From NCBI GenBank assembly GCA_002304855.1, contig DBPJ01000004.1, positions 37,296 through 93,056 of the forward strand: a DNA stretch of 55,761 bases, given 5' to 3'. Shown here one piece after another: positions 1 through 10,861 of the stretch (position 1 is the stretch's first letter; each line of letters begins with the position of its first letter). The stretch comes from Caryophanales bacterium UBA1423. Lineage in GTDB: Bacteria; Bacillota_I; Bacilli_A; RF39; UBA660. Under the pieces are notes generated by a model. The model made no database searches. It saw only the letters and a list, made by a program, of their open reading frames with translations, and was not told where the DNA came from. Position numbers and translations under genes: made by a program.

Positions 1-233
1 ATCATTATTTTATTACAATATGTCGCATTGGGAGTGCTATAACAATGTCCATTCGGCGAGCTTGCCTCAAACTTACCCACCCGGATACCAGCTAATTCTT
101 TATTAGTACCATCTCCAAAAGTAAAGGCTGGATGAGTTAGGTAAGTATTAATTGCATCGCCAGTTGACTTAGATGTGTCTTTAGTTTCAAATTCAATTAA
201 TATTTCTCTTGGACCTTCTCCTTCAATAAGGTA
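1..233 (-). pseudogene. Remnant of a large surface/tail-type protein (C-terminal conserved part), 5' broken
   Basis: An open minus-strand frame runs from 233 out of the window at position 1 without a start codon. It reads YLIEGEGPREILIEFETK, later THPAFTFGDG and AGIRVGKFEAS. From memory, this matches the conserved segment (PRYKYRVWYL..., HPAFTFGDxELxGxWVGKFE) of large secreted surface or tail-like proteins in Erysipelotrichia-type gut bacteria. A TAG stop at 234-236 precedes it, and the codons upstream of the stop (ILRVR) still resemble the family, as if a conserved Trp codon TGG had become TAG. No start codon or ribosome site is visible, so I read it as a degraded or 5'-truncated copy. The rest lies outside the window, and the family assignment is from recall only. 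Confidence 0.5.
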
Positions 234-296
234 CTATCTTACTCTAAGTATGAACAATAATAGACATCATAGCAACCAATTGCTAACATTTTAAAA

Positions 297-330
297 AATA
301 AAAAGTGAATTTTTTAATTCACTTTTTATT
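297..330 (-). terminator. Intrinsic terminator of rpoC
   Basis: A 12-bp A/T-rich hairpin (AAAAAGTGAATT with its complement) is followed by a run of T on the minus strand, starting a few bases after the rpoC stop. It closes the rpoB-rpoC unit. Confidence 0.85.
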
Positions 331-337
331 TATATTT

Positions 338-3300
338 TTATTCCATAAATTCTTCTTCTAATGCTTCCATCGGTTCATCATCGACAAATTGACTTTCTAA
401 ATCATAACCAACATTACTATGATATTTAATACCTGTTCCGGCCGGAATCAATTTGCCAATAATAACATTTTCTTTTAAGCCTTGTAATTTATCGATCTTA
501 CCTTTTATAGCAGCATCAGTTAATACTCTTGTCGTTTCTTGGAATGACGCAGCTGATAGGAATGATTCGGTTTCTAATGAAGCTTTAGTAATCCCTAACA
601 AGAGTGGTCTACCAGAAGCTGGTTTTTTGTTTTTAAGGATTGCTTCTCTATTAACGTCTCTAAATTCATGAATGTGAACTAATGATCCACTCAATAAGTT
701 GGTATCGCCCGAATCTAAAATCTTAATCTTAGATAGCATTCTTCTAGCAATTATTTCAATGTGCTTATCGCTAATATCGACACCTTGAGAGCGATATACT
801 TTTTGAATTTCCGTCAAAATATATTCAGCTACTGTAATTGGATCAGTAATTGCTAATAATTCTTTAGGATTAATTGCTCCTTCAGTTAACTTATCACCAG
901 CATTTACTTTATCACCTTTATTGACACGCAATTTAGCACTATAGTTAGTAATATGTTCCTTTGTTTCAACTTCATTAGAAATAACAATCTTGTATTTTCC
1001 TTTATCTTCAACAATTGAATCGACAACCCCGTTAATCTCATTAATAGTTGCTTTACCTTTAGGATTGCGCGCTTCAAATAATTCTTGAACACGAGGTAGA
1101 CCTTGAGTAATATCTTCGCCAGCAACTCCACCTGTATGGAAGGTCCTCATCGTTAACTGAGTACCTGGTTCTCCAATAGATTGAGCTGCCATAATTCCAA
1201 CTGCTTCGCCAACCTCGACGACATTACCGGTAGCTAAGTTCCTACCATAACATTTACAACATATACCACTAATTGTCTTACAAGTTAATACGCTTCTGAC
1301 TTCAACTGATTTAATACCACTATGAATAATTTTTTCAGCAATATTTTCAGTAATTAATTCATTCTTATCAACAATCACTTCTTTAGTTTCAGGATGAATA
1401 ACTTTTTTATTGGTATATCGACCAATAATACGGTCATATAATCCTTCTATCACTAAACCTGATTTATCATCAATAAATTCTGATACTACAATACCTTGCT
1501 CAGTACCACAATCAATTTCTTTAATAATAATGTCTTGGACGACATCAACTAAACGACGTGTTAGGTATCCTGAATCAGCCGTTTTTAAAGCCGTATCAGC
1601 ACTACCTTTACGAGCACCATGAGTTGATAAGAAGAATTCTGAAACATTTAACCCCTCTTTAAATGATGATATAACTGGAATTTCAATTAATTCACCATTA
1701 GGCTTTTGCATTAAACCACGCATACCAGCCAATTGGGTATATTGGCTAATGTTACCCCTGGCTTTAGAATTCATCATCATCAAAATTGGATTGTCATAAC
1801 CTTCTTCAACAGTTTCACTAAGTTCTTTTTGAATTTCATTCTTAGCATCATTCCATGCTCTAATGACTCTATCACGACGTTCTAGATCAGTAATTAAACC
1901 ACGTTGGAATTGTTTATTAATCATCTCAACTAATTTTTTAGTATTTTCCAACACTACTGGTTTATTTTTACTTACTTGAATATCAGATGCCGCAATAGTT
2001 ATACCGGCCAAGGTTGAATATTTAAATCCTAAATCTTTTAACTTATCAAGCATGATAGAGGTTTCAGTAATTTTATAACGCTTATATACTTGAGCAATTA
2101 TTTTTTCCAAATCGCTACGCTTAAATGGCTTAATCAATGGCCTTTTAGCTATTTCTTCTTTAATATTTACCCCATAATTCAAGAAAAATTTATTTGGCGT
2201 AATTTGCTCAATATTTTCAGCACTAGCTTCATTAATGTATGGAAAAGCATCTGGTAATATCTCGTTAAATATCAATTTACCAACTGTCGTAATTAGATAT
2301 TTATTTTTTTGACTATCAGCAAACACTTTATATTTAAATGAATTGACTGGTACTACTATCCTAGTATGTAAATTTATTTCTTTGCGTTCATAAGCCATAA
2401 TTGCTTCATTAGGATTTTTAAATACTCGACCCTCTTGAGGCATTCCGGCTTTTTCTTTAGTTAAATAATAGTTACCTAAAACAATATCTTGTGCTGGAGT
2501 TACAATTGGTTTACCATCTTTAGGATTTAAAATATTATTGGTTCCTAACATCAATATTCTAGCTTCAGTTTTTGCTTCTTCTGATAGAGGCACATGAACT
2601 GCCATTTGGTCACCATCAAAGTCAGCATTAAAGGCATTAGTTACTAATGGATGTAATCTAATAGCTCTGCCACCAATTAATTTTGGTTCAAATGCTTGAA
2701 TCCCTAATCTATGTAAGGTAGGTGCTCTATTTAGTAATACTGGATATTCTTTAATTACATCTTCAACTACATCCCAGACTCTTTCATCTAAAGCTTCAAT
2801 TAAGCGTTTAGCTGATTTAATATTGTGAGCAATTTCTCTTTCAACTAATCCTCTAATAATATGAGGTTTAAATAATTCAAGAGCCATTTCCTTAGGTAAT
2901 CCACATTGATACATTTTAAGATCTGGTCCAACAACAATAACAGAACGACCAGAATAGTCAACGCGTTTACCTAATAAATTTTGGCGAAAACGTCCTTGTT
3001 TTCCTTTCAACATATGACTTAATGATTTTAATGGGCGATTGCCTGCCCCAGTAATACTACGTCCTCTTCGACCATTATCAAATAACGCATCAACTGCTTC
3101 TTGAAGCATGCGCTTTTCATTTTGAATGATAATTGAAGGGGCACCTAATTCCATCAACTTCTTTAAACGATTATTACGATTGATAACACGGCGATATAGA
3201 TCGTTTAAATCACTAGTTGCAAAACGTCCACCATCTAATTGAATCATTGGTCTTAATTCTGGTGGAATGACTGGTAATACATCTAATATCATCCATTCAG

Positions 3301-3967
3301 GACGATTACCAGATTGAAACAAGGCATCTAATATTTCTAATCGTTTCAATAATCTAACTCTTCGTTGTCCTACTGCATCTTTTAGTTCTTTCGTGATGTC
3401 AGTTATTTCTTTTTCTAAATCTACTTCTTTCAATAATTCCTTAATTGCTTCAGCGCCCATACCAACTTTAAAACTATTACCATACTTTTCAAAATAAGCT
3501 CGATATTCTTTTTCTGATAAAGTTTGTTTCTTTTCAAGTGGTACGTTACCTGGGTCAATAACTACATAAGATACAAAATAAATAACTTCTTCCAAATCTC
3601 TTGGCGACATATCTAAGACTAAGCCCATCCTAGAAGGCACACCCTTAAAGAACCAAATATGTGATACTGGAGCCGCTAGTTCAATATGCCCCATTCTTTC
3701 TCTTCTTACTTTAGAACGAGTAACTTCAACTCCACAACGATCACAAATAACGTTCTTATATCGAACTCTCTTATATTTTCCACAACTACACTCAAAATCT
3801 TTAGTAGGACCAAATATTTTTTCACAGAATAAACCATCGCGTTCGGGTTTTAAGGTTCGATAATTGATTGTTTCTGGTTTCTTAACTTCACCATAAGACC
3901 ACTCGCGAATTTTTTCAGGGGAAGCAATACTAATTCTTAAAGCTTTAAAATCATTTACTTCTATCAT
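338..3967 (-). CDS. rpoC: DNA-directed RNA polymerase subunit beta'
   Basis: Largest catalytic subunit of RNA polymerase. The 1209-residue product has the N-terminal zinc ribbon (C60, C62, C75, C78, in CSCGKYKRV and CDRCG), the invariant NADFDGDQ magnesium-binding loop near residue 446, and a second Zn site ([10 protein letters not shown]) near residue 900. The bridge/trigger-loop region includes [16 protein letters not shown]. The length is normal for Firmicutes. The ATG shares one base with the rpoB stop (TAATG), so translation is coupled. The C terminus ends in an acidic stretch (EEEFME). A strong terminator follows. No anomalies seen. Confidence 0.99.
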   Translation of the reverse strand: MIEVNDFKALRISIASPEKIREWSYGEVKKPETINYRTLKPERDGLFCEKIFGPTKDFECSCGKYKRVRYKNVICDRCGVEVTRSKVRRERMGHIELAAPVSHIWFFKGVPSRMGLVLDMSPRDLEEVIYFVSYVVIDPGNVPLEKKQTLSEKEYRAYFEKYGNSFKVGMGAEAIKELLKEVDLEKEITDITKELKDAVGQRRVRLLKRLEILDALFQSGNRPEWMILDVLPVIPPELRPMIQLDGGRFATSDLNDLYRRVINRNNRLKKLMELGAPSIIIQNEKRMLQEAVDALFDNGRRGRSITGAGNRPLKSLSHMLKGKQGRFRQNLLGKRVDYSGRSVIVVGPDLKMYQCGLPKEMALELFKPHIIRGLVEREIAHNIKSAKRLIEALDERVWDVVEDVIKEYPVLLNRAPTLHRLGIQAFEPKLIGGRAIRLHPLVTNAFNADFDGDQMAVHVPLSEEAKTEARILMLGTNNILNPKDGKPIVTPAQDIVLGNYYLTKEKAGMPQEGRVFKNPNEAIMAYERKEINLHTRIVVPVNSFKYKVFADSQKNKYLITTVGKLIFNEILPDAFPYINEASAENIEQITPNKFFLNYGVNIKEEIAKRPLIKPFKRSDLEKIIAQVYKRYKITETSIMLDKLKDLGFKYSTLAGITIAASDIQVSKNKPVVLENTKKLVEMINKQFQRGLITDLERRDRVIRAWNDAKNEIQKELSETVEEGYDNPILMMMNSKARGNISQYTQLAGMRGLMQKPNGELIEIPVISSFKEGLNVSEFFLSTHGARKGSADTALKTADSGYLTRRLVDVVQDIIIKEIDCGTEQGIVVSEFIDDKSGLVIEGLYDRIIGRYTNKKVIHPETKEVIVDKNELITENIAEKIIHSGIKSVEVRSVLTCKTISGICCKCYGRNLATGNVVEVGEAVGIMAAQSIGEPGTQLTMRTFHTGGVAGEDITQGLPRVQELFEARNPKGKATINEINGVVDSIVEDKGKYKIVISNEVETKEHITNYSAKLRVNKGDKVNAGDKLTEGAINPKELLAITDPITVAEYILTEIQKVYRSQGVDISDKHIEIIARRMLSKIKILDSGDTNLLSGSLVHIHEFRDVNREAILKNKKPASGRPLLLGITKASLETESFLSAASFQETTRVLTDAAIKGKIDKLQGLKENVIIGKLIPAGTGIKYHSNVGYDLESQFVDDEPMEALEEEFME

Positions 3968-6900
3968 TAAAAATCATCCCCCTCTAAGCCATCATCATTT
4001 CCATCATCAAATACACCACCGAAGGCTTCAGTACTATCTAAGCCAATATCATCCGTATCATCATCACTTACTTCAATTTCTTCAATACTTAGCTTAGCTT
4101 CGGCTTTATCTTCGCTTTCTTCTAATTGTTTTAATTCAATTAACTCATCATTATCATTGACAACTGATATATCTAATCCTAAAGCTTGGAACTCTTTGAC
4201 CAACACTTTAAATGATTCAGGTACACCTGCTTGTTTTATTTGCTGACCTTTAACTAATGATTCGTACACTTTAACTCTACCAACAACATCATCCGATTTA
4301 ACAGTCAACAATTCTTGAAGCGTATAAGCCGCACCATATGCGTATAGGGCCCATACTTCCATTTCACCAAAGCGTTGACCACCAAATTGAGCTTTACCAC
4401 CCAATGGTTGTTGAGTAACTAATGAATATGGTCCAATTGAGCGTGCATGCAATTTATCATCTACCATGTGTGATAATTTAATCATATACATAACACCAAC
4501 TGCAACTGGATTATCAAATGGTTCACCAGTTCTACCATCATATAAAATAGTTTTACCATCCGAATCCATTTTTGCTTCAGCCATCATTTCTTTTATATCT
4601 TCAGGTGTTGCCCCATCAAATACTGGTGTAACTACATGAATATTTAAATTCTTAGCTGCCATACCTAAATGAAGTTCTAATATTTGGCCAACATTCATAC
4701 GGCTAGGTACACCTAATGGATTTAACATAATATCGATTGGTGTACCATCTGGTAAATAAGGCATATCTTCTACTGGTAATATTAATGAAATAACCCCTTT
4801 ATTACCATGACGGCCAGCCATTTTATCACCAACTGATATTTTTCTTTTTTGTGCAATATAAACTCTAACCACCTTACTTACACCAGCTGGTAATTCATCA
4901 TTTTCTTTACGTGAAAATACCTTAACTTCATGGACAATACCATCGCCACCATGTGGTACTCTTAATGATGTATCTCTAATTTCCCTAGTTTTTTCACCAA
5001 AAATAGCATGTAACAATTTTTCTTCACTAGAAAGTTCAGCAATACCTTTAGGGGTAACTTTACCAACTAAGATATCACCTTCTCTAACCTCAGTTCCAAC
5101 ATTGACAATACCATCAGCATCTAAATTTTTTCTAGCTTCTTCACTAATGCCAGGAATATCTCGCGTAATTTCTTCAGGACCTAATTTAGTTTCACGACAT
5201 TGGATTTCATAATCTTCAATATGAATAGAAGTATATATATCATCTTTTACTAAACGCTCACTTAGAATAACAGCATCATCATAGTTATAACCCTCAAAAG
5301 TCATAAGGGCAACTAATACATTTTTACCTAACGCTAATTCACCACCATCAGTACATGGTCCATCAGCTAAAACTTGACCGCGTTTTACCTTGTCCCCAAC
5401 TTTTACAATTGGTCGCTGATGATAACAAGTACCTTGATTAGAACGCTCAAAATTAGATAAGTAGTATGTATCATGTCCTTTTTTATTTTTAACCACTATC
5501 TTTTTAGCATCAACATAATCAACCACACCATCAGCCTTAGCTAAGATAACAATTCCACTATCTTTAGCTACAATATATTCTGCACCAGTTCCAATTAATG
5601 GTGCCTCATTAGTTATTAAAGGTATAGCTTGACGTTGCATATTAGCTCCCATAAGGGCACGAGTTGCATCATCATGCTCTAAGAATGGAATACAACTAGT
5701 AGTAACAGCTACTATTTGTTGTGGTGATACGTCAATATACTCAACTTCATCGGCTTTAGCAATTCTATTTTCACCATGATGTCTAACTGTAACTTCATCA
5801 TCAATAATATAACCCTCGCCACTAACACTAGCACTAGCTCCAGATATGACAAATTCATCTTCCTCATCAGCAGTCAAATAATCAATTTGATCAGTCAATT
5901 TTCGCTTGACAACCTTACGATAAGGAGTCATGATAAAGCCATATTCATTGACCTTAGCATAGCAGGCAAGTGAAGTAATAAGTCCTATATTTGGACCTTC
6001 TGGAGATTCAATTGGACATATTCTACCATAGTGAGAATAGTTGACATCTCTAACCTCCATTCCTGCTCTATCTCTTGATAGACCACCAGGTCCAAGCGCT
6101 GATAAACGTCTCTTATTAGTTAACTCAGCAATCGGATTAGTTTGATCCATAAAATGTGAAAGTTGGCTACTACCGAAAAATTCTTTCATAGCTGCTGTAA
6201 CCGGACGAATATTGATTAATGATTTAGGTGTTATATTCTCAATATCTTGAGTGGTCATTCTTTCACGAATAACACGTTCCATACGATTGATACCGATTCT
6301 AAATTGATTTTGTAATAATTCACCAACTTGACGAATACGTCTATTACCTAGATGATCAATTTCATCAATTGTTCCAATACCATATAATAAATTTAAATAA
6401 TATGAAACAGCGGCATAAACATCAGAAATAGTTAATCTTTTAGCCTCAATTGTTTGATCATTACCAATGAGTTTTAATTTTTTCTTTTTGTCAGTTGGTG
6501 AGTATATCGTAATAATCTGAACCTTATTATGTGAATCTAATTCATCATTAATAGGAACTTCATAAACTCCATAACCTTTATCTAAACATTCCTTAATATC
6601 CTTAAGTACTTCTTTCGTAATTAAAGTTCCTTTTTTAACAATTACTTTACCATCAACTTCTATATCTTCAGCTAAAACGTTATTTAATAAACGATTAACA
6701 ACATTCAATTTCTTATTAAATTTATAACGCCCTACTTTAGCTAGATCATATCTAAGCACATCAAAAAATCTGGTTATCAACTGATTTTTAGCACTTTCTA
6801 AAGTAGCTGGTTCGCCAGGTCTCAATTTTTCATATATTTCAATTAGTGCTTCATCAGTATTTTTAGTAGAATCTTTAGTAATAGTATTAACCAGATATTC

Positions 6901-7542
6901 ATCTTCACCAAATAATGAAAATATGGCTTCATCTGATGATAATCCTAAAGCTCTAAGTAAAGCCGTAATTGTTGTCTTCCTAGTGCGGTCTATTCTTACA
7001 TATAATACATCCCTAGCATCCGTTTCAAATTCTAGCCAGGTTCCACGTGATGGTATAATTTTAGCCGTATAAGAAACTCTCCCGTTTTTATCAATTTCGC
7101 TTTCATAATATACACTTGGAGAACGTACTAATTGTGAGACAATTACTCTTTCAGCCCCGTTAATAATAAATGACCCAGTATCTGTCATTATTGGCATGTC
7201 TCCTAAAAATATTTCTTGTTCTTTCACTTCGCCAGTTTCATGATTTATCAATCTAACTTCTACTCGTAATGGCGCTGAATAAGTAATTTCTCTATCCTTA
7301 CATTCCTTAACCGAATATCTTGGTTCATCAAATGAATATTTCCCGAATTCAAGCGACAGGGTGCCGGAGAAACTTGTAACTGGAAATAAATCCTCAAATA
7401 CTTCCTTTATCCCTTCTTCAACGAACCACTGATATGATTTTTTTTGTATTTCTAATAGATCTTTTAATTCTAATGAATTCTTTATTTTAGAAAAACTCCT
7501 ACGTGTGCGAGTTCCCCCGATATTAACAGTTTTGTATGCCAC
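3967..7542 (-). CDS. rpoB: DNA-directed RNA polymerase subunit beta
   Basis: Catalytic partner of beta'. The 1191-residue product carries the rifampicin-pocket sequence ([27 protein letters not shown]), the EGPNIGLI motif, and the C-terminal [22 protein letters not shown] segment that contacts beta'. Translation starts with GTG at 7542. An ATG four bases upstream is out of frame, and the GGGGTGA Shine-Dalgarno sits just before. The last ~60 residues are a strongly acidic tail (runs of D and E), common in low-GC Firmicutes. A good sigma-A promoter lies about 70 bases upstream, so rpoBC can be transcribed apart from the ribosomal protein genes. Confidence 0.99.
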   Translation of the reverse strand: MAYKTVNIGGTRTRRSFSKIKNSLELKDLLEIQKKSYQWFVEEGIKEVFEDLFPVTSFSGTLSLEFGKYSFDEPRYSVKECKDREITYSAPLRVEVRLINHETGEVKEQEIFLGDMPIMTDTGSFIINGAERVIVSQLVRSPSVYYESEIDKNGRVSYTAKIIPSRGTWLEFETDARDVLYVRIDRTRKTTITALLRALGLSSDEAIFSLFGEDEYLVNTITKDSTKNTDEALIEIYEKLRPGEPATLESAKNQLITRFFDVLRYDLAKVGRYKFNKKLNVVNRLLNNVLAEDIEVDGKVIVKKGTLITKEVLKDIKECLDKGYGVYEVPINDELDSHNKVQIITIYSPTDKKKKLKLIGNDQTIEAKRLTISDVYAAVSYYLNLLYGIGTIDEIDHLGNRRIRQVGELLQNQFRIGINRMERVIRERMTTQDIENITPKSLINIRPVTAAMKEFFGSSQLSHFMDQTNPIAELTNKRRLSALGPGGLSRDRAGMEVRDVNYSHYGRICPIESPEGPNIGLITSLACYAKVNEYGFIMTPYRKVVKRKLTDQIDYLTADEEDEFVISGASASVSGEGYIIDDEVTVRHHGENRIAKADEVEYIDVSPQQIVAVTTSCIPFLEHDDATRALMGANMQRQAIPLITNEAPLIGTGAEYIVAKDSGIVILAKADGVVDYVDAKKIVVKNKKGHDTYYLSNFERSNQGTCYHQRPIVKVGDKVKRGQVLADGPCTDGGELALGKNVLVALMTFEGYNYDDAVILSERLVKDDIYTSIHIEDYEIQCRETKLGPEEITRDIPGISEEARKNLDADGIVNVGTEVREGDILVGKVTPKGIAELSSEEKLLHAIFGEKTREIRDTSLRVPHGGDGIVHEVKVFSRKENDELPAGVSKVVRVYIAQKRKISVGDKMAGRHGNKGVISLILPVEDMPYLPDGTPIDIMLNPLGVPSRMNVGQILELHLGMAAKNLNIHVVTPVFDGATPEDIKEMMAEAKMDSDGKTILYDGRTGEPFDNPVAVGVMYMIKLSHMVDDKLHARSIGPYSLVTQQPLGGKAQFGGQRFGEMEVWALYAYGAAYTLQELLTVKSDDVVGRVKVYESLVKGQQIKQAGVPESFKVLVKEFQALGLDISVVNDNDELIELKQLEESEDKAEAKLSIEEIEVSDDDTDDIGLDSTEAFGGVFDDGNDDGLEGDDF

Positions 7543-7613
7543 TCATTTTCACCCCTATATCAAATAAAATCCAAAGAACACAATTAAAAAAGAAAACATG
7601 CTACCAACTTATA

Positions 7614-7642
7614 ATGGTAACAAAATTATCTATCAGTGTCAA
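7614..7642 (-). promoter_or_regulatory. Putative sigma-A promoter of rpoBC
   Basis: Minus-strand TTGACA at 7637-7642 and TACCAT at 7614-7619 are separated by exactly 17 bases. The start lies about 70 bases upstream of the rpoB GTG. A short inverted repeat (TTACCA...TGGTAG) overlaps the expected transcription start. No leader motif is recognised. Confidence 0.65.
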
Positions 7643-7663
7643 TATAAATTTTATAAATGTATT

Positions 7664-8254
7664 CTATATTTTACGCGCTTTTACAACAAAATACCCCTTC
7701 TTTTTCTTAACAATAGCCAATTCATAAATATCTGATAAATATTTTATTAAACTTTCAGCTCCCTGTTGCTTACGAATAACAAACCATAATGAACCGTCAT
7801 CAGTTAAATAATCTTTAGCTTTAACCATCATTTCATAAACGATTTTTTTGCCCGCTCTAATTGGTGGATTAGTAACAATCATATTAAATATATGATTAAC
7901 ATTATCAAACATGTTACTTTCATATATTAATATATTATTAACTCCATTAAGTTTAGCATTTATTTCAACTAAGGCTAAGGCTCTTAAATTAATATCTACC
8001 ATATGAATAAAACAATTCGTTAATTTAGCCAAAACAATACCGATTGGACCATAACCACATCCTATATCTAGTATTGTTCCATTCACCTTATCATATTCAA
8101 TATTTTCTAACAAAAGTTTAGTGCCAAAATCTATATGACATTTTGAAAAGACACCAACATCAGTATTGAATACAAATTTATGGCTAACAATCGTCACCTC
8201 AAATTGATGACGATTGCTTCTTAAATTATCATCATTAACAAAATAGTGACCCAT
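7664..8254 (-). CDS. Class I SAM-dependent methyltransferase, RsmC/YbxB type
   Basis: Predicted 16S rRNA (guanine-N2) methyltransferase of the RsmC-like family, 196 residues. The SAM-binding motif is ILDIGCGYGPIGI near residue 60. The acidic motif is VDINLRALALVEINAKLN, and the catalytic motif is VTNPPIRAGKK near residue 127. The N-terminal half-domain of Gram-negative RsmC is absent, as in the short Bacillus YbxB. It lies between rplL and rpoB, the same position as ybxB in Bacillus. Exact target base not determinable from sequence. Confidence 0.85.
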   Translation of the reverse strand: MGHYFVNDDNLRSNRHQFEVTIVSHKFVFNTDVGVFSKCHIDFGTKLLLENIEYDKVNGTILDIGCGYGPIGIVLAKLTNCFIHMVDINLRALALVEINAKLNGVNNILIYESNMFDNVNHIFNMIVTNPPIRAGKKIVYEMMVKAKDYLTDDGSLWFVIRKQQGAESLIKYLSDIYELAIVKKKKGYFVVKARKI

Positions 8255-8271
8255 ATAATCACCCCATAAAT

Positions 8272-8300
8272 AGAATAAAGCCTAATATAGATAGGCTTTT
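8272..8300 (-). terminator. Intrinsic terminator after rplL
   Basis: Hairpin AAAGCCTA/TAGGCTTT with a 7-base loop, followed by a short T-rich tract on the minus strand. It sits between rplL and the methyltransferase. The T tract is short, so read-through is plausible. Confidence 0.65.
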
Positions 8301-8307
8301 ATTACTA

Positions 8308-8682
8308 TTATTTTAATTCGACAGTTGCGCCTGCTTCTTCAAATTGGGCTTTAATTTGATTTGCTTCCTCAACTGAGAGGTCTTCTTTAATAGCGCCACC
8401 GTTATCAGCAATATCCTTAGCTTCTTTTAATCCTAAGCCAGTGATATCACGAATCAATTTGATAACTTGAATTTTATTAACTCCTGCTGCTGTTAAAACT
8501 AGATCGACAGTTGCTGGACCAGTTGATTCTGCTGCTTCGGTTGCAACTGGTGCAACTGCAACTGCTACCGAACTTGGATCAACACCATATGTTTCCTTCA
8601 ATGCATCAATTAATTCCTTAATTTCCAACATCGTCATCTCATTTAATGATTTAATAAATTCTTCCTTTGTTAATTTTGCCAT
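8308..8682 (-). CDS. rplL: 50S ribosomal protein L7/L12
   Basis: Stalk protein that recruits translation GTPases, 124 residues. The N-terminal dimerisation helix (LTKEEFIKSLNEMTMLEIKE) is followed by an Ala/Val-rich hinge (AVAVAPVATEAAES) and the conserved C-terminal domain (KIQVIKLIRDITGLGLKEAK, GATVELK end). ATG start with AAGGAGG eight bases upstream. It is 29 bases downstream of rplJ and shares its L10-leader-controlled transcript. Confidence 0.98.
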   Translation of the reverse strand: MAKLTKEEFIKSLNEMTMLEIKELIDALKETYGVDPSSVAVAVAPVATEAAESTGPATVDLVLTAAGVNKIQVIKLIRDITGLGLKEAKDIADNGGAIKEDLSVEEANQIKAQFEEAGATVELK

Positions 8683-8711
8683 TTTTTATTCCTCCTTCTT
8701 TTTAAATAATA

Positions 8712-9215
8712 TTATTCATTGTTAGTATCTTTTTGTTTAGCTATCAAATCCAAACAAATAGATAAATTTCTAACTACTCCTAATAACCCACTAGCAAGCA
8801 TAGTGAGTAGTCCTTCTTTTGATGGTAGTTTAGCTAATTCATTTAAGGTATCCTTATCAGATATAACACCATCAAGGATTCCTACTTTTAATTCTAAGGA
8901 TTTATTCTTCTTAGCAAATTCACTTAGAATCTTTACTGGTAATATTGGATCATCTGAAAAAGTTATTGCATTAGGGCCTTCCAAATATTTTTCATCTAAT
9001 TCAATTTTAAGATCATCTAAGGCTAACTTAGTTAAAGTATTTTTATATACTTTAATTTCTGAATTAGCTTCTTTTAATTTTCGTCTCAAATCAGTTAGTT
9101 CAGCTACTGATAGACCGCGATAATCCACTAAAATAATTGATGATGAATTTTTAAGTTTATTCTTTATCTCTTCAACTATTCCCTTTTTAACATTCAATAT
9201 CTTTTCGCTTGCCAC
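8712..9215 (-). CDS. rplJ: 50S ribosomal protein L10
   Basis: L10 anchors L7/L12 dimers to the ribosome, 167 residues. The N terminus has the family features (VDYRGLSVAELTDLRRKL, YKNTL near residues 30-62). The C-terminal helix that binds L12 is shorter and ends QKDTNNE. Starts with GTG at 9215 behind a perfect AAGGAGGTG. Expression is expected to be autogenous through the leader immediately upstream. Confidence 0.97.
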   Translation of the reverse strand: MASEKILNVKKGIVEEIKNKLKNSSSIILVDYRGLSVAELTDLRRKLKEANSEIKVYKNTLTKLALDDLKIELDEKYLEGPNAITFSDDPILPVKILSEFAKKNKSLELKVGILDGVISDKDTLNELAKLPSKEGLLTMLASGLLGVVRNLSICLDLIAKQKDTNNE

Positions 9216-9227
9216 AACTACACCTCC

Positions 9228-9347
9228 TTAACAATAAAAATCCTTCTACCAAGACATGATACAAGGATTTCAAAATACTAAGTGTATTTTAGTTCCTCGG
9301 TAGGATTATTAAGCATATGCCCCTACTGTCTTCGGTACCAATAACTG
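9228..9347 (-). promoter_or_regulatory. Ribosomal protein L10 leader (autoregulatory RNA)
   Basis: The transcribed spacer before rplJ contains the hallmark L10-leader core: GAAGACAGTAGG, then CCTACCGAGGAAC. It also has a downstream hairpin (AATCCTT...AAGGATT) with a following T run that acts as terminator or sequester. In this family the L10/L12 complex binds the leader when rRNA is limiting and shuts down rplJ-rplL. Recognition is by sequence pattern and position, and no folding was computed. Confidence 0.85.
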
Positions 9348-9353
9348 TTATTT

Positions 9354-9382
9354 ATTATATACACATTTTAATTATTTGTCAA
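9354..9382 (-). promoter_or_regulatory. Sigma-A promoter for the L10 leader/rplJ-rplL
   Basis: Consensus TTGACA (9377-9382), 17-base spacer and consensus TATAAT (9354-9359). The -35 box is built into the last codons and stop of rplA (TTT GAC AAA TAA). Confidence 0.85.
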
Positions 9383-10070
9383 AAGAATTTGTATTAATTT
9401 TTATACCAGGTCCCATTGTACTAGATAAAGTGACACTTTTAATATAATTACCTTTAACTGTTGCTGGTTTAATTTTGATTATCTCATCCATAAAAGCTCT
9501 AAAGTTTTCTAATAATTTATTAGCTTCAAATGATATTTTACCAATAATGCCATGAATATTGCCATCATTATCAGTACGATATTCAACTCTACCTTTTTTA
9601 ACATCAGCTACCGCTCTAGCAACATCATTGGTGACGGTACCAGTCTTAGGATTTGGCATTAAACCTTTAGGTCCTAATATTTTGCCGAGTTTTCCTAATG
9701 ATGCCATCATATCTGGCGTAGCAATAATAACATCGAAGTCAAGCCAATTTTCTTGTTCAATCTTATTTAACATATCAGTATCACCAACATAATCAGCACC
9801 GGCATCTTTAGCTTCTTTAGCAAAGTCACCTTTAGCAATTACTAATACTTTCTTATCTTTACCAGTACCATGGGGCAATACTATTGCTCCTCTTAGTTGT
9901 TGGTCAGTCTTTTTAGGATCAATATTTAATTTGACGGCAATTTCAACTGAAGCATCAAATTTAGTGGTTGATGTTTCTTTAACTAAATTGATTGCTTCTT
10001 CGGCACTATATAGTTTACCCTTTTCAATTTTTTCTAGCGCATTATTATAATTTTTACCTCTATTTTTCAT
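9372..10070 (-). CDS. rplA: 50S ribosomal protein L1
   Basis: L1 binds the mobile L1 stalk of 23S rRNA and represses its own operon in many bacteria. The 232-residue product has normal family length. Typical blocks are [44 protein letters not shown] (residues ~123-142) and [11 protein letters not shown] start with AAGGAGG upstream. A possible L1-binding RNA element lies in the 47-base gap after rplK. Confidence 0.98.
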   Translation of the reverse strand: MKNRGKNYNNALEKIEKGKLYSAEEAINLVKETSTTKFDASVEIAVKLNIDPKKTDQQLRGAIVLPHGTGKDKKVLVIAKGDFAKEAKDAGADYVGDTDMLNKIEQENWLDFDVIIATPDMMASLGKLGKILGPKGLMPNPKTGTVTNDVARAVADVKKGRVEYRTDNDGNIHGIIGKISFEANKLLENFRAFMDEIIKIKPATVKGNYIKSVTLSSTMGPGIKINTNSFDK

Positions 10071-10084
10071 TTTAAGTCCTCCTT

Positions 10085-10115
10085 TGTGGTAATATCGGTT
10101 TCCCTCCCACCGGTT
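10085..10115 (-). promoter_or_regulatory. Candidate L1-binding RNA element between rplK and rplA
   Basis: The minus strand reads CCGGTGGGAGGGAAACCG then ATATTACCAC, directly before the rplA Shine-Dalgarno. The GTGGGAGG...ATACCAC pattern copies the base of the L1 stalk in 23S rRNA (helices 76-77). L1 is known to bind such mRNA mimics to repress translation of its operon. Based on motif recall, not on folding. Confidence 0.6.
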
Positions 10116-10117
10116 AA

Positions 10118-10735
10118 TTATTGATTTCCCTCAACGGTTTCAGCTTGCTCTTCAACTTCTTTTTCTTCTTCGACTACTGGAACTTCAGGAGCTGCTTGTT
10201 TAGCTTCCATTAATTCAGCTTCAACTTTAGCAAGTTCAGCTTCTCTTTCTTCCATTCTACGTTGTTCTTCAAGTGCTTCAGCTTCTTGACGCGCTAATTC
10301 TTCTTCATTAATTCCTTTAACGGCAATTCCCATATTGCGAGCTGTACCAATAATAATTTTCATTGCACTATCAATATCATATGCATTAAGATCTTCTTTT
10401 TTGATTTCAGCTATTTCTCTAATTTGTTCTTGAGTTAAAACAGCTACTACTTCATTAGCACCTTTAGTAGATGCTTTTTCTAAACCTGCGGCTTTCTTTA
10501 ATAAAAAAGCTGCTGGTGGTGTTTTTAATTTGAAATCAAAACTACGATCCTCATATACAATAATTTCAACTGGGATTACATCACCCATTTTATCTTTACT
10601 TGCTTCATTAAATTTAGTACAAAATTCTTGTAAATTGATCCCTGCTGGTCCTAAAACCGTTCCAACTGGTGGAGCTGGTGTAGCTCTCCCGGCAGGAAGC
10701 TGCAACTTAATTTTTTTAGCAATTGGTTTCTCCAC
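10118..10735 (-). CDS. rplK: 50S ribosomal protein L11 with an acidic C-terminal extension
   Basis: L11 forms the GTPase-associated centre. The first ~140 residues are canonical: [37 protein letters not shown] and a conserved C-terminal rRNA-binding domain ([11 protein letters not shown]). It then continues for about 60 residues rich in Glu, Ala and Arg ([35 protein letters not shown]), probably a charged helix and tail. This gives 205 residues, versus about 141 usually. The start is GTG at 10735, eight bases after AGGAGG. An upstream in-frame GTG at 10744 lies inside the Shine-Dalgarno and is rejected. Confidence 0.95.
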   Translation of the reverse strand: MEKPIAKKIKLQLPAGRATPAPPVGTVLGPAGINLQEFCTKFNEASKDKMGDVIPVEIIVYEDRSFDFKLKTPPAAFLLKKAAGLEKASTKGANEVVAVLTQEQIREIAEIKKEDLNAYDIDSAMKIIIGTARNMGIAVKGINEEELARQEAEALEEQRRMEEREAELAKVEAELMEAKQAAPEVPVVEEEKEVEEQAETVEGNQ

Positions 10736-10761
10736 GAAAAACACCTCCTATTTTTTTCGCG

Positions 10762-10791
10762 CGTGGTCCTATTAGCAATACTGCCTCCCAC
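10762..10791 (-). promoter_or_regulatory. Candidate L1-binding RNA element in the rplK leader
   Basis: The minus strand has GTGGGAGG at 10784-10791 and ACCACG at 10762-10767, a second copy of the element found before rplA. The outer bases can pair (GTGG with CCAC). In other bacteria L1 represses the L11-L1 transcript by binding such a site at its 5' end. Confidence 0.6.
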
Positions 10792-10806
10792 TTTTAAACA
10801 TCGTGC

Positions 10807-10812
10807 ATTATA
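10807..10812 (-). promoter_or_regulatory. Possible -10 box of the rplK-rplA promoter
   Basis: A perfect TATAAT lies upstream of the L1-binding element. The best -35 partners (TTGTGT or TGTTAT) are poor, so this is only a candidate. nusG ends about 50 bases upstream without a visible terminator, so read-through is possible. Confidence 0.35.
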
Positions 10813-10861
10813 TAGTCACGTTTTAGATAATAACACAATCTATATACTAAAATCAAGAGTT

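Noticed and set aside
234..236. TAG as a sense codon (alternative genetic code)
   Set aside because: TAG ends other genes here (e.g. gyrB, spoVT), so the remnant is better read as degraded.
904..1131. Minus-strand 75-codon frame inside rpoC
   Set aside because: Out-of-frame shadow of rpoC, which is intact.
7041..7050. CACGTG in rpoB resembling parS
   Set aside because: Only one half-site matches (TTCCACGTGA); the other arm diverges.
10736..10744. Longer rplK start (GTG at 10744)
   Set aside because: This GTG is part of the AGGAGGTG ribosome site; GTG at 10735 has ideal spacing.
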